Shown here: one piece after another, positions 57,256-64,000 of the stretch
How the letters are laid out: the number at the start of each line of letters is the position of its first letter
How positions within the stretch are numbered: position 1 is the first letter of the stretch
Assembly (NCBI GenBank): GCA_902765855.1
Contig: CACXBF010000006.1
Coordinates: forward strand, 1 to 64,000
Direction: 5' to 3'
Length of the DNA stretch: 64,000 bases
Source of the DNA: an uncultured Ruminococcus sp.
Lineage (GTDB): Bacteria; Bacillota; Clostridia; Oscillospirales; Acutalibacteraceae
Program-made: the position numbers and the translations under genes
Notes under the pieces: generated by a model
The model's database searches: none
Told to the model about the DNA's origin: nothing
Seen by the model: only the letters and a program-made list of their open reading frames with translations

Positions 57256-57720
57256 ATGAATAATATTAGTGTAGAAACAATGATAAATGACCTCTATGAG
57301 ATGATAGATGCTTCGGCGAAGCTGCCGCTCAGTAAAGATAAGGCAATAGTAAGTGTGACCGGCTTTAAGGATATACTTGATGAGATTAAGGCTAATCTTC
57401 CGCAAGAAATCCGTCAGGCAAGAGGAATAGTTGCCGATAGGAATAGAATCATAAGTCAGGCAAATCAAGAGGCGGAGGCTATAATTCATTCTGCTGAAGA
57501 TAGAGCGAGAAAGATGGTAGCCAAGAGCGAGATAGTCCGACAAGCACAGCACCGTTCAAGCGAGATGATAAGCGATGCAAAAATGAAATCAGGCGAAATG
57601 AGAAAAGCTGCGGCGGAATACATAGATGATATTATGAAGCAAGCCGATGACGATATGAGTAAGACGCTTGCAGAACTTAAAAAAGCAAGACAGAATATAA
57701 AGGCATCGCAGAGAAAGTAA
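57256..57720 (+). CDS. Coiled-coil protein downstream of coaD
   Basis: 154 residues, nearly all helical from about 45 onward, rich in Ala, Glu, Arg and Lys, resembling the b-subunit-like/DivIVA-like coiled-coil proteins often annotated beside coaD in clostridia. No enzymatic motif. It starts 5 bp after coaD, so translation is coupled. Function unknown, possibly cell-division or membrane scaffolding. Confidence 0.65.
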   Translation: MNNISVETMINDLYEMIDASAKLPLSKDKAIVSVTGFKDILDEIKANLPQEIRQARGIVADRNRIISQANQEAEAIIHSAEDRARKMVAKSEIVRQAQHRSSEMISDAKMKSGEMRKAAAEYIDDIMKQADDDMSKTLAELKKARQNIKASQRK

Positions 57721-57845
57721 AAACTTTAAAACAAATAAAAGTTTTTAATTTTTTTCAAGGATAGTTGCCTATGGCAGAGTATTTGTTTACTTTTCGCAGA
57801 TAGCTAAATCCTACCCTTGATATTACCTATAATTTCTAAGAGCTG

Positions 57846-57881
57846 AGCGGCGTTTTCATCAGTGAAATTCGCCGCTTATTT
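57846..57881 (+). terminator. rsmD-coaD operon terminator
   Basis: AGCGGCG pairs with CGCCGCT, and an inner TTTCA/TGAAA pairing extends the stem; TTATTTAAT follows. Confidence 0.65.
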
Positions 57882-57896
57882 AATCAATATGAGTTT

Positions 57897-58135
57897 GATA
57901 GACAATTAAAAGTTTTGTTCAAGCTTTTTCAAAAGCTTACAGTTTCCAAAGGTAGTTGTAGTTACCTACGGCAGAGCCTTTGGGCGATCTTCGCATGGAA
58001 CGAAACACTTTATGCTTCACAAAGCGCAGGAGGGTAGAAAAACATCTCTGTGGAATATTTTTTGTAGAGAACCCTCACAGGGGGTTCCCTGACAGAGTGC
58101 CTCCGCAGTCAAAATGTGTTTCACTTTGTTATTAA
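57897..58135. repeat. Palindromic intergenic repeat, variant module set
   Basis: The left end (TAGACAATTAAAAGTTTTG, AAGCTTTTTCAAAAGCTT) is followed by CCAAAGGTAGTTG...GCCTTTGG and a second module (GAACGAAACACTTTATGC, CAGGAGGGTAGAAAAACATC, GGAACCCCC-type hairpin). The second module also occurs at about 63750. Confidence 0.75.
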
Positions 58136-58156
58136 ATTATTTATGGAGGATAGCAG

Positions 58157-59524
58157 ATGAAAAAAACCGCTTCAAGAATTGTATATGTTCTGTTTTTTAT
58201 TGTTTTAACGGCAGTTTTCACCTGCTGTACAATCTATTTTCTAAATCTTGGCAGATCTACTATTATAGATAATAATTTTGCAAATCCTGATACTATAAAC
58301 GCCGTGAATATAGATGGTGACGATACGGGACTTTCTTATCGCCAAATAACATTAGAAGATTTTTCTCAATCTCCATATTATCAACCGATTAAAACAACAA
58401 AAGGCAGAGAATCATTGAATTCAGATTCAGAAAAGAAACTTTATGACCTGATTTCTAAAAGCGTTACGGTCATAAGCGAAACTAAGGATGAGAACGACCA
58501 CTATCGTACCGAGAGAGTTAATATCAAAGGTGTGCATATGTCAGAAAGTGAAATTCGCCGTTCAATTAATGCCTTTGTTTTTGATAATCCTCAGATATTC
58601 TGGCTTGATAATCTTTTTGGCTATGCCTATGTTGGCGAGGATACTATGGCGGAATTTTATTCTGTAATATCTGCCGATGAGTGTGAGAAAAAGTATGGTG
58701 TGCTTAATAGTGCCATAAATAGGGTTATGGCATCTCTTGAGGACGGAATGAGCGAATTTGAGAGAGAAAAGTTTATGCACGATTTCGTAATAAATAACTG
58801 TATATATAAAGGTACGGTTGCGAGTCTTAGCGATGGTTGGGAATATTTTTCTTCATATGGTTCTATTGTTAAAGGTGAGGCTGTCTGTGAGGGTTATGCG
58901 AAATCTATGCAGCTTTTATTAAATCTCAGCGGCATAGAATGTATGACCATTCGTGGCGATAGTGAGGGCGTAGGTCATATGTGGAATGTTGTTAAAATAG
59001 ATGATAAATGGTATCATCTTGATTCTACATGGGACGATACAACCAATGGTGCAATTTATGATTTCTTTAATGTTGATGACGAGATGATAAAAACAAGCCA
59101 TACTATAAGCCCGATTGTTGATGAGGTAAGTCTTGACCAAAGTAAAGAAAATGACTTGAGATACAATTTCTTTATTCCGAAATGTACATCGACACAGGCT
59201 GGGTATTATTCAAAAAATGCGGCGGTAATTACAACATTTGACGAGGAAACTAATAATAAGGTTATTTCAGCTTTGATAAGTGCCGCAAACAGTAAGGAAA
59301 AGTATCTTCCGATAATGTTTGGCAAGGAAATGCAATATGAGGAGTATATAAATACTCTGTTCTTTAATCAGCCATATAAGTTTTATTCCTATGTTAATTC
59401 GGCAAACGAACAGCTTGACGATGAGCATAAAATCGACAGAGATGGACTTTCCATTGTAAAGAACGAAAACGCATCACTTGTAAGAGTCGTTTTAGCTTAT
59501 ACCAGCGATAGCGAAGAATCTTAG
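58157..59524 (+). CDS. Membrane-anchored transglutaminase-like (cysteine protease fold) protein
   Basis: One N-terminal membrane helix (about residues 8-32) is followed by an extracellular region. A transglutaminase-core triad is visible at about 235-295: Cys in GEAVCEGYAKSMQLLL, His in GVGHMWNVVKI and Asp in WYHLDSTWDD. Such domains cleave or crosslink peptides in the envelope; the substrate is unknown. GGAGGATAG precedes the ATG. folE starts 16 bp after the stop, so it may be read into the folate operon. Confidence 0.82.
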   Translation: MKKTASRIVYVLFFIVLTAVFTCCTIYFLNLGRSTIIDNNFANPDTINAVNIDGDDTGLSYRQITLEDFSQSPYYQPIKTTKGRESLNSDSEKKLYDLISKSVTVISETKDENDHYRTERVNIKGVHMSESEIRRSINAFVFDNPQIFWLDNLFGYAYVGEDTMAEFYSVISADECEKKYGVLNSAINRVMASLEDGMSEFEREKFMHDFVINNCIYKGTVASLSDGWEYFSSYGSIVKGEAVCEGYAKSMQLLLNLSGIECMTIRGDSEGVGHMWNVVKIDDKWYHLDSTWDDTTNGAIYDFFNVDDEMIKTSHTISPIVDEVSLDQSKENDLRYNFFIPKCTSTQAGYYSKNAAVITTFDEETNNKVISALISAANSKEKYLPIMFGKEMQYEEYINTLFFNQPYKFYSYVNSANEQLDDEHKIDRDGLSIVKNENASLVRVVLAYTSDSEES

Positions 59525-59540
59525 AGAGAGGGATTAGCAG

Positions 59541-60107
59541 ATGATAGATAAACAAAGAGTAGAAGCTGCCGTAAAGGAACTTTTAGCAGCAGTCGGAGAA
59601 GATGTCGATAGAGAGGGCTTGCTCGAAACGCCAAAGAGAGTAGCTAATATGTATGAGGAAATTTTTGCAGGCTTAGACGACAACCCTAAGAAATATCTCA
59701 AGATATTCAATGTTCCGGAACAGGAGCAAGAGCTTGTAATAGTTCGTGATATACCGATGTATTCAGTGTGCGAGCATCATCTTTTGCCTTTTGTAGGAGT
59801 AGCACATATTGCATATATACCTAAGAATGGAAAGATAATCGGTTTATCAAAATTTGCGAGAATAGTAAGTTGTTTCGCAAAAAAGCCGCAGGTTCAGGAG
59901 AGATTAACAACAGAAATTGCAGATTTCTTATATGATAATTTAGAGCCTTTGGGTGTGGCGGTTGTTATAGAGGCGGAACATTTGTGTATGACAATGCGAG
60001 GAGCGAGAGCAGCTGGTGCTAAGACGATGACATCTGCATTAAGAGGAGCAATCAGGACTGATGCAAAGACAAGAGCTGAAGTAATGTCGCTTTTGACAAA
60101 TAAATAA
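59541..60107 (+). CDS. folE: GTP cyclohydrolase I
   Basis: FolE converts GTP to dihydroneopterin triphosphate, the first folate step. Zinc-site motif [10 protein letters not shown] (about residues 75-84), SKFARIV (about 101-107), QERLT and the late [10 protein letters not shown] (Cys about 146) are all present. Length 188 is typical. It is first of the folate genes in this cluster. Confidence 0.96.
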   Translation: MIDKQRVEAAVKELLAAVGEDVDREGLLETPKRVANMYEEIFAGLDDNPKKYLKIFNVPEQEQELVIVRDIPMYSVCEHHLLPFVGVAHIAYIPKNGKIIGLSKFARIVSCFAKKPQVQERLTTEIADFLYDNLEPLGVAVVIEAEHLCMTMRGARAAGAKTMTSALRGAIRTDAKTRAEVMSLLTNK

Positions 60108-60125
60108 AAATTTGTTGGTGAAATT

Positions 60126-60677
60126 ATGAATTTAGAAATCGATATTTCAAATGTTGTTATAAAAACAGAAAGACTTATATTACGCCCTTGGAAAGAAACC
60201 GACTTAGATGATTTTTTTGAATACGCAAGTGTTGATGGAGTTGGAGAAATGGCAGGTTGGCCTCATCATAAAAGCAAAGAGGAATCTAAATTGATTATAG
60301 ATTCTTTTATAAATGACAAGAAAACTTTTGCTATCGAATATAAAGGCAAAGTTATCGGTTCATTAGGTATTGAAGAGTACAATGAAAATACACTACCTGA
60401 GTTTAAAGATAAAAAAGTTAGAGAATTAGGCTTTGTATTATCCAAGGATTATTGGGGTAAAGGATTTATGCCAGAAGCCGTAAAAGGAGTTATTGATTAT
60501 CTATTTAATCAACTTCAGCTTGATATTATTGTTTGCTGTCATTTTGCAAATAATATTCAATCTAAAAGAGTACAGGAAAAATGCGGTTTCAAGTTTTATA
60601 AAAAAAGAAGATATGGAACAGGATATGGTACTATAGAAGATGATTGCATAAATATATTATGCAAAAATGAGGTCTGA
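60126..60677 (+). CDS. RimJ/RimL-type GNAT acetyltransferase
   Basis: N-terminal KTERLILRPWKETDLDDFF and the acetyl-CoA loop VLSKDYWGKGFMPEAVKGVI (about residues 117-136) plus NIQSKRVQEKCGF identify a ribosomal-protein or small-molecule N-acetyltransferase. It lies between folE and folP although no folate step needs an acetyltransferase. The AT-rich, Lys-rich sequence differs from its neighbours and may be a later insertion. It overlaps no neighbour once the folP start at 60691 is used. Confidence 0.85.
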   Translation: MNLEIDISNVVIKTERLILRPWKETDLDDFFEYASVDGVGEMAGWPHHKSKEESKLIIDSFINDKKTFAIEYKGKVIGSLGIEEYNENTLPEFKDKKVRELGFVLSKDYWGKGFMPEAVKGVIDYLFNQLQLDIIVCCHFANNIQSKRVQEKCGFKFYKKRRYGTGYGTIEDDCINILCKNEV

Positions 60678-60690
60678 TTTGGAGGCAAAA

Positions 60691-61506
60691 ATGCAAAAGG
60701 TATTTAAAGCAAGAAACTATACTCTCCCACTTGGTGAAAAAACTTATGTTATGGGCATACTCAATGTCACCCCAGATTCATTCTCCGACGGCGGAAAATG
60801 GTTTGACATAGATTCCGCAGTAGAACACGCTCTACAAATGCAGAATGACGGAGCGGATATTATTGATATAGGTGCTCAATCCACCCGTCCTGGATATACA
60901 AAAATTTCTGCTGAGGAGGAAGAAAACCGTCTGATTCCTTTCTTAAAGGCTGTCAGAAAGGCTGTAAGCGTGCCGATTTCTATTGATACATTCTATCCTT
61001 CTGTTGCCGAAAAATCCCTTGAATACGGTGCAGATATAATTAACGATGTTACAGGCTATGTAGACGAGGAAATGTATAGAATCTCCGCAAAATCCGATTG
61101 TGGCTGTATTATTATGCACGATAAAGCAGACGGCATTAAAGAATTTTTTGAATCCGTTATAGAAAAGTGCGATAAATATGGTATAGCAAGGGAAAGAGTT
61201 TGTCTTGACCCAGGCATAGGCTTTAACAAAACGCATAGTATGAATCTTGAAATCCTCAGAGAATGTGGAAAATATCGTGTAGATGAATGTGCAATTCTCA
61301 TAGGTGCTTCAAGAAAGAGAGTTATAGGTGCGGCTTGTGGAAATCCACCATTTGACCAAAGACTTGCAGGAACTATTGCGGCACATACGCTTTCTATTGC
61401 GTCAGGAGCAGATATTATAAGAGTACACGATGTTGCAGAGTCGGTTCAAGCAGCAAAGGTAGCGGATTCTATTGTGAGGGGATATAATGGACAAGATTGC
61501 TATTAA
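60691..61506 (+). CDS. folP: Dihydropteroate synthase
   Basis: FolP joins p-aminobenzoate to hydroxymethyldihydropterin diphosphate and is the sulfonamide target. Motifs: MGILNVTPDSFSDGGKW (about residues 20-36), DIGAQSTRPGY (about 61-71), NDVTGY and the C-terminal IRVHDV. The ATG at 60691 has GGAGG 5 bases upstream; ATG 60667 lies within the previous gene. The 3' end overlaps folB by 20 bp. Confidence 0.96.
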   Translation: MQKVFKARNYTLPLGEKTYVMGILNVTPDSFSDGGKWFDIDSAVEHALQMQNDGADIIDIGAQSTRPGYTKISAEEEENRLIPFLKAVRKAVSVPISIDTFYPSVAEKSLEYGADIINDVTGYVDEEMYRISAKSDCGCIIMHDKADGIKEFFESVIEKCDKYGIARERVCLDPGIGFNKTHSMNLEILRECGKYRVDECAILIGASRKRVIGAACGNPPFDQRLAGTIAAHTLSIASGADIIRVHDVAESVQAAKVADSIVRGYNGQDCY

Positions 61507-61855
61507 GGACTTGAGGATATATGCCTATCACGGTGTGCGAGATTTCGAGAAAGAGCGAGGACAGCTATTTATATTAGATGTTGATATTTTTGCTGATTTG
61601 AGCAAGGCTTGCCTAACAGATAATCTTGAAGCTACAATAAACTATTCACAGGCGACGCAGAGTATAAAACGAGTTATGACCGAAAATCGCTATGATTTAA
61701 TTGAAGCGGCGGCACAGGCTGTTGCAGACTGTATTCTTACGGAATTTAGCCTTGCTAAGAGTGTAAGAGTTTGCTTGAAAAAGCCTAATGCACCGATAGC
61801 GGCAGATTTTGGATATGTTGCAGTTGATATTACAAGAAGTAGGGAGTCTGAATAA
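61487..61855 (+). CDS. folB: Dihydroneopterin aldolase
   Basis: FolB cleaves dihydroneopterin to hydroxymethyldihydropterin and glycolaldehyde. It begins MDKIAIKDLRIYAYHGVRDF with the catalytic YHGV, and has NYSQ (about 49-52), LIEAAAQ (about 70-76) with the active Glu, and a late KKPNAP. 122 residues is typical. Start overlaps folP; folK starts immediately after the stop. Confidence 0.94.
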   Translation: MDKIAIKDLRIYAYHGVRDFEKERGQLFILDVDIFADLSKACLTDNLEATINYSQATQSIKRVMTENRYDLIEAAAQAVADCILTEFSLAKSVRVCLKKPNAPIAADFGYVAVDITRSRESE

Positions 61856-62341
61856 ATGAGAAAGGCTGTACTTTGTTTAGGCACGAATATAGGCAATCGT
61901 CTTGAAAATCTCAATGGAGCGATTGAGGCATTATCGTTTTTGATTGATACAGAGCTTGTCAAAGCTTCAGCAATCTATGAAACAGAGCCGTTTGAAACAC
62001 CCGATGAACAGCAGAATTTCTATAATTGTTGTGTTATGATAGAAACCGAGCTTTCGCCGGAAATGCTTATGGGAGCTTGTTTAGGTATTGAAGCTAAAAT
62101 GGGCAGACTTCGCCCTTATAAAAATTCTCCGAGAATTATAGATATTGATATAATTCTTATTGAGAATGAAACTCGAAATGATAAAGCACTTACACTTCCA
62201 CATCCAAGATTTCTTGAAAGGGCATTTGTAATGGTTCCGCTTCTTGATATTTTTCCGAATGGAAATGCTTTCGGGATTGATTTCAAGAAAAGTCTTTCAA
62301 TCTTCGATACTTCTGGTATAAATAAGGTAGGTCTATTGTGA
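61856..62341 (+). CDS. folK: HPPK, 2-amino-4-hydroxy-6-hydroxymethyldihydropteridine diphosphokinase
   Basis: FolK pyrophosphorylates the pterin for FolP. Motifs: CLGTNIGNRLENL (about residues 6-18), YETEPFETPDEQQNFYNC (about 40-57) and SPRIIDIDIILIE (about 90-102), ending with LPHPRFLERAFVMVPL. 161 residues is standard. The stop overlaps the next GTG. Confidence 0.95.
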   Translation: MRKAVLCLGTNIGNRLENLNGAIEALSFLIDTELVKASAIYETEPFETPDEQQNFYNCCVMIETELSPEMLMGACLGIEAKMGRLRPYKNSPRIIDIDIILIENETRNDKALTLPHPRFLERAFVMVPLLDIFPNGNAFGIDFKKSLSIFDTSGINKVGLL

Positions 62342-62961
62342 ATTTATTAGATTTATTTTTTCCAAGGAAATGTCCGTATTGCTTAAAACTGATTAACAGA
62401 GGAGAACTTGAATGTGCTGAATGTCGTTCAGAATTTCCCAAAGAGCCTTATATAAGAACTTTACCGAGCGGAAACAAGTGTGTTTCCGCTTTTATGTATG
62501 ACAGCAAGGTTCGTGAGGCTTTAACAAGATATAAATTTCGTGGAAAACGAGAGTTTTATAAAAGCTTTGGTGCGATTCTTGCAAATGTAATTGCCGATGG
62601 TGAGATTATAGCTGATATTGTAACGAGTGTACCGCTTTCAAAAAAGCGTTTGCGTGTGCGAGGTTATAATCAATCCGAACTTATAGCAAGAGAGCTTGCA
62701 AAGATTCTTGAGTTAGATTACGCAGAAACTCTCATAAAATGTTGTGATAATCTCGAACAGCATACTTTAAACCACGATGTTCGTGCGGAAAATATTATCG
62801 GAGTTTATAAGGTAATAGATAAAATAAATTTGCAAGGAAAGAAAATTTTGCTTATAGATGATATTGTCACAACTGGCTATACGCTTTCAGAATGTTGCCG
62901 AGTACTTTCAGAAAGCGAAAATATAAATATAACTTGTGCAACATTAGCAACGGCTTTATAA
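62338..62961 (+). CDS. comF: ComF-family phosphoribosyltransferase-like protein
   Basis: An N-terminal zinc ribbon (CPYCLKL...CAEC, about residues 12-29) precedes a type I phosphoribosyltransferase domain with the PRPP loop LLIDDIVTTGYTLSECC (about 174-190). ComF acts in natural competence, handling incoming single-stranded DNA; other roles are possible. GTG start overlapping the folK stop (GTGA). 207 residues, normal. Confidence 0.88.
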   Translation: MNLLDLFFPRKCPYCLKLINRGELECAECRSEFPKEPYIRTLPSGNKCVSAFMYDSKVREALTRYKFRGKREFYKSFGAILANVIADGEIIADIVTSVPLSKKRLRVRGYNQSELIARELAKILELDYAETLIKCCDNLEQHTLNHDVRAENIIGVYKVIDKINLQGKKILLIDDIVTTGYTLSECCRVLSESENINITCATLATAL

Positions 62962-63127
62962 GAATTTCCAAATAAGGTAAAATTGTTTAAAAGAAACAAA
63001 TAATTCAATTTATACAAATTTACAAAAATAAGTCATTATTATACAGCTATTCTGTTAAAAAGTCAATATAATGTTAAATAAACGAAACTATAGTAACAAA
63101 ATTGTTAATGGAAATTACAGGAAAATA

Positions 63128-63136
63128 TGGTATAAT
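63128..63136 (+). promoter_or_regulatory. Extended -10 promoter of the DUF6514 gene
   Basis: TGGTATAAT with no convincing -35 at 17 bp. The A/T-rich gap 62962-63120 upstream shows no other feature. Confidence 0.5.
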
Positions 63137-63183
63137 AATATTTGTGCTAAGGGGATGGAAATAAAAACGAAAGCTGTGATAAT

Positions 63184-63402
63184 TTGAAATATTATTCGAT
63201 AACAGTTACAGAACTATACGACGATGAACTCAAACAACTAACTACCTACGGAATCGAATATAACAACGGCGAAAGAAAATTTACAATTGCAGATATAAGC
63301 ACAGATTACGGGCAATTAAAACAGCTTGTAGACCTTTGCAACGAACTTGAGCTTGAGGTATCTCAGCTTAATGATGTAGTGGAAGATTTTCTCTCTGAAT
63401 AA
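63184..63402 (+). CDS. DUF6514-like small protein
   Basis: 72 residues: KYYSITVTELYDDELKQLTT then YGIEYNNGERKFTIADIS and a helical, acidic end with LVDLCNELELEVSQLNDVVE. This resembles the DUF6514 family of Oscillospiraceae, function unknown. No start other than TTG at 63184 is available in frame, and it lacks its own ribosome site. A 10-codon ORF (ATG 63156) ends in TGA overlapping this TTG, so translation may depend on reinitiation. Confidence 0.6.
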   Translation: MKYYSITVTELYDDELKQLTTYGIEYNNGERKFTIADISTDYGQLKQLVDLCNELELEVSQLNDVVEDFLSE

Positions 63403-63424
63403 CTGAATTTAAGCTCCATATGAA

Positions 63425-63845
63425 TTAAAAGTTTCGCACAAGGCGGCGTGTCGCCGCTATCAAGATGCGAAATTGCGTCATGTGACTACTTACTAAAATT
63501 CTTGATAGTAGTTTATTAGGAAGGTTTGTTGACGCGATCGAAGAAACTACAGATTAGTTAATAAGCTTTTTTAAGACAGTTAAAAAGTTTCGCTCAAGCT
63601 GTTTGCGACGAGCAACTACTTCCAGGATGCGTTCTAATTTTTTGCTAAATTTTCAAATTACTATTCTCGTCTAAGTTATTTATGAGCCAAATTATTTTAT
63701 GCTCTTAGGACAAGAGCAACTCCCTTGTAGCTCTCTGCAGAGAGCGAAACACTTTATCTTTCTCAAAAATACAGGAGAGTAGAAAAACATTCTTTTAGTA
63801 GGGAATCCTCGTATAGGATTTTCTAAAAAATAGATGTTAACTAAA
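63425..63845. repeat. Palindromic intergenic repeat, composite and degenerate
   Basis: Contains AATTAAAAGTTTCGCACAAG, GGCGGCGTGTCGCCGC, GTTGACGCGATCGAAGAAAC, CTCTCTGCAGAGAG and the GCGAAACACTTTAT/CAGGAGAGTAGAAAAACAT module also seen near 58010. No gene is seen from 63403 to the window end. Confidence 0.7.
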
Positions 63846-63875
63846 AACTTAAATTTTATGGTGTAGTTTTAAATT

Positions 63876-63915
63876 GGTAAGGTTTGGTATAACCTTGCCG
63901 TTTTTTCTTTTTCTA
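63876..63915 (+). terminator. Rho-independent terminator near the window end
   Basis: GGTAAGGTT pairs with AACCTTGCC (one G-U) around a 6-base loop, followed by GTTTTTTCTTTTT. It would stop transcription that crosses the repeat from the DUF6514 gene. Confidence 0.75.
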
Positions 63916-64000
63916 TAAAAGTTGTAGATAATATCTTTATAGTTTAGCTTTATTTTATTGTCGAATTATGATATAATAAAAAATCATAAAAAACTTGATT

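Overview
The window is a low-GC, Gram-positive chromosome segment. It carries spoIIP and spoIIE, an LL-diaminopimelate aminotransferase, an ANTAR regulator beside glnA, DUF6514 and DUF2325 proteins, and extended -10/SigA-type promoters. Together these point to an endospore-forming clostridium of the Oscillospiraceae/Ruminococcus type, as found in gut or rumen. The species assignment is inference.

Layout: 1-94 is the end of an IS3-family insertion sequence. 448-4245 is a four-gene membrane-stress-like cluster (Tim44-like/zinc ribbon, SPFH, YdjG-like zinc ribbon, small membrane protein). 4367-12308 is mostly minus-strand housekeeping: zinc-ribbon protein, Mrp ATPase, prmA, sugar-binding lipoprotein, WYL regulator, Nudix hydrolase, DHHW-family protein. 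12561-20180 holds an anion permease, metG, tatD, an SDR, a CDF transporter and GNAT genes. 21018-31463 is a nitrogen/pyrimidine/lysine block: glnA, its ANTAR regulator, carA, a carB-dapF gene fusion, pyrG and dapL.

31835-41197 is a 9.3-kb integrated element bounded by 45-bp direct repeats of the 3' end of tRNA-Thr. Its order (integrase and repressor leftward; excisionase-like protein, P4-type primase-helicase and an iteron-bearing candidate origin rightward; then accessory genes) resembles a phage-satellite (PICI/P4-like) island. It lacks recognisable conjugation, capsid or terminase genes. Between the origin and a RelE-type toxin-antitoxin operon lies about 1.6 kb of non-coding DNA packed with hairpins. 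That stretch contains a duplicated 147-bp unit whose terminal hairpin shows compensatory base changes, and a 21-bp long-range inverted repeat encloses about 0.8 kb. This is the best candidate here for an undescribed structured RNA or DNA element. A decayed integrase tail outside the left att site suggests an earlier integration at the same tRNA.

41153-41389 is a tRNA-Trp/Asp/Thr cluster. 41474-50010 holds a BtuF-like lipoprotein, a DUF815 ATPase, spoIIP and spoIIE; spoIIE has a 21-bp-spaced promoter with a 0A-like box. 50580-55778 holds DUF2325, a two-gene ABC exporter, agmatine deiminase and a VanY-type carboxypeptidase. 56196-62961 holds rsmD-coaD, a transglutaminase-like protein, and the folate genes folE, folP, folB, folK, followed by comF. 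A DUF6514 gene closes the window.

Many intergenic gaps are filled by one mosaic family of palindromic repeats built of short hairpins with tiny loops, sometimes enclosed by about 31-bp terminal inverted repeats. No database search was possible; family names rest on motif recognition.
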